Source: Spirochaetes bacterium GWF1_49_6
GTDB taxonomy: Bacteria; Spirochaetota; Brevinematia; Brevinematales; GWF1-51-8
Assembly: GCA_001829395.1 (NCBI GenBank)
Contig: MIBD01000155.1
Coordinates: 1,045-7,454 of the forward strand
DNA length: 6,410 nucleotides
Direction of reading: 5' to 3'
This document shows, piece after piece, positions 5,451 to 6,410 of the stretch. Under the pieces are notes generated by a model. It made no database searches, was not told where the DNA came from, and saw nothing but the letters and a program-made list of their open reading frames with translations. Within the stretch, counting starts at the first letter, position 1; every line of letters starts with the position of its first letter. The position numbers and the translations under genes are program-made.

Positions 5451-6366
5451 TAATATACAGATTGAAATATGTATAAAATATTTAACTGTTAAGATTAATT
5501 ATATTATTATTTGAATATAAGGAGATAATTATGCCGAGATTAAACATTTTTATTGATGGGTCTTGGTTATTTAAAATATGTGGCCCGGGAAAAGTCTTAG
5601 CATCTCGCACAGTTTTTCCCACAAGAAGTTTTTCTATTGATTTTTCAAAATTGAATTCTCTTCTATTATCGCATGTAAAAAAATATAATGAAAAATGTAA
5701 AGATTTTGGCGATTTATACTATGTAACATCTATTTTTCAACTCCCACCTGAAATTGATGATTGGCCTACCTACTATGATTATATTACTGAAGAAAGTATA
5801 ATTATAATAAAAAAGAATATTTATGCCCGAGAAATGGTTGCAAGGAATGCAGTAGCGTCTGGTTATAAAAATGATTCAATTTTTCATCCTTTATTAAGAG
5901 ATTATATGATACCAAAAATCAAAGATAAAAGATTCCAAGAAAAACAGGTTGACACTTCTGTAGTAGCACTTTTAGTAAGATCAGCTATTCTTAATCCAGA
6001 AGATTATCATGTTGTAATTACAGGTGATTCAGACATTTTACCCTCAATACAAATTGCTTATCCAGAGTATTCTAAGAATGTCTTTATAGCAACCAGCCAT
6101 CCAGATGAATTAGATTCTCAACACAGACAAACATCTTTTTCTTTAAGTAATTTCCTATTTGAAATCGAAGCAATATATTTTCAAGATTTTATTAAAGATA
6201 TAATATATGCAGATTTCGCATATAAATGTGATAATTGCAATAAGGTATTTACAACTGTACATGAAATCGATCATCGAAGGAGAGCATATTGTACTACATG
6301 TGCTTCAACAAGAACACGCGAATTCAAGCACAAAGTGCAACTAAGTTATCATACACTTTTAGCGGC
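5451..6366. other. AT-rich island, probable horizontally acquired segment
   Basis: Base composition changes abruptly just after the stop at 5431 and the orphan ribosome-binding site. Two sample 60-base lines inside count 11 and 18 G/C, against 39 in a line of the preceding gene. GC-rich sequence returns in the last bases of the NYN gene (from about 6361). No transposase, clear target duplication or inverted ends are visible. A loose GATAAC-led similarity between 5408 and 6371 is too weak to call an insertion duplication. Confidence 0.6.
5482..5510 (+). promoter_or_regulatory. Weak promoter candidate for the NYN gene with a small palindrome
   Basis: TTAACT (5482-5487), a 17-base spacer and TATTAT (5505-5510) fit a weak sigma70 promoter. 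TTAAC-T-GTTAA (5482-5492) is a perfect short palindrome over the -35 and could be an operator. The implied start near 5517 leaves very little leader before AAGGAGA (5519-5525), and in such AT-rich DNA matches arise by chance. Confidence 0.2.
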
Positions 6367-6370
6367 GTAA
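5531..6370 (+). CDS. NYN-domain (PIN-like) putative RNase with C-terminal zinc ribbon
   Basis: This 279-residue protein begins with the NYN core strand NIFIDGSWLF (5-14), with Asp9 as the first metal-binding acid. Asp141 in KQVDTSVVALLV and the pair Asp166/Asp168 in VITGDSDILPSI complete the expected acidic site. NYN domains are related to PIN nucleases and usually cut RNA with Mg or Mn. The C-terminus carries CxxC at 233-236 and 254-257 with 17 residues between the pairs, and His244/His248 in the loop. It forms a likely zinc ribbon that could bind nucleic acid or a partner. No signal peptide or membrane segment is present. AAGGAGA (5519-5525) sets the start. Codon use is strongly AT-rich, unlike all other genes here, pointing to transfer. 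A defence or RNA-decay role is possible but not shown. Confidence 0.75.
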   Translation: MPRLNIFIDGSWLFKICGPGKVLASRTVFPTRSFSIDFSKLNSLLLSHVKKYNEKCKDFGDLYYVTSIFQLPPEIDDWPTYYDYITEESIIIIKKNIYAREMVARNAVASGYKNDSIFHPLLRDYMIPKIKDKRFQEKQVDTSVVALLVRSAILNPEDYHVVITGDSDILPSIQIAYPEYSKNVFIATSHPDELDSQHRQTSFSLSNFLFEIEAIYFQDFIKDIIYADFAYKCDNCNKVFTTVHEIDHRRRAYCTTCASTRTREFKHKVQLSYHTLLAA

Positions 6371-6410
6371 GATAACCGTGACGTTTCCGTGGGCGACTGT
6401 TTATCAGCTT
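6371..6410. other. GC-richer tail, no gene supported
   Basis: The 40 bases after the NYN stop return to chromosomal composition. The frame of the NYN gene stays open beyond its stop to the window edge (13 codons), but no start or ribosome-binding site is visible. No intrinsic terminator is seen after the NYN gene within the window. Confidence 0.3.

Noticed and set aside
5408..6391. Target-site duplication flanking the AT-rich island (GATAAC-led similarity at 5408 and 6371)
   Set aside because: Only six bases match continuously, and the left copy lies inside the coding end of the previous gene, so chance is a sufficient explanation.

Overview
The window is bacterial, double-stranded genomic DNA with dense protein coding on the plus strand. 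It joins a GC-rich chromosome (one 60-base line inside the gene at 4664-5431 counts 39 G/C) to a strikingly AT-rich final gene (lines inside it count 11 and 18 G/C per 60). Shine-Dalgarno sites, sigma70-type promoters, ATGA start/stop overlaps and interspersed short palindromic repeats all point to a free-living bacterium. Nothing in the sequence fixes the phylum, and the repeat types are ones I associate loosely with environmental and candidate-phylum genomes.

Region 1 (1-320) is a gene-free leader. It holds one copy of a short palindromic repeat, a pyrimidine-rich stretch, an array of 7-base repeats (166-221) and a promoter (about 235-262). Region 2 (321-3800) is a tight three-gene operon: a family 1 glycoside hydrolase, galT and galK. 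Gaps are +1 base and a 4-base ATGA overlap. The hydrolase lacks the phosphate-binding residues of the phospho-glycosidases. It would therefore cleave an unphosphorylated beta-glycoside in the cytoplasm, and its partners suggest that galactose is released, phosphorylated by GalK and transferred to UDP by GalT (Leloir pathway). No galE, galM, transporter or regulator lies in the window.

Region 3 (3801-4663) is mostly repeats. It contains a hairpin right after galK, two diverged copies of an element that ends in a promoter-like sequence, a 67-residue two-helix membrane protein reading from the second copy, two more copies of the palindromic repeat seen at 48-84, a perfect 8-bp-arm hairpin, and a 45-bp tandem repeat of three units. 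Region 4 (4594-5431) is a single gene with a near-consensus promoter. It encodes a putative permuted papain-like (NlpC/P60 superfamily, YiiX/C92-type) cysteine hydrolase without a signal peptide.

Region 5 (5432-6410) starts with a perfect but orphan Shine-Dalgarno sequence. An AT-rich island follows, encoding a NYN-domain (PIN-like) putative nuclease with a C-terminal four-cysteine zinc ribbon, probably horizontally acquired. GC-rich sequence returns in the last 40 bases. The most interesting parts are this island with its orphan ribosome-binding site, and the repeat families that appear to carry or flank promoters.
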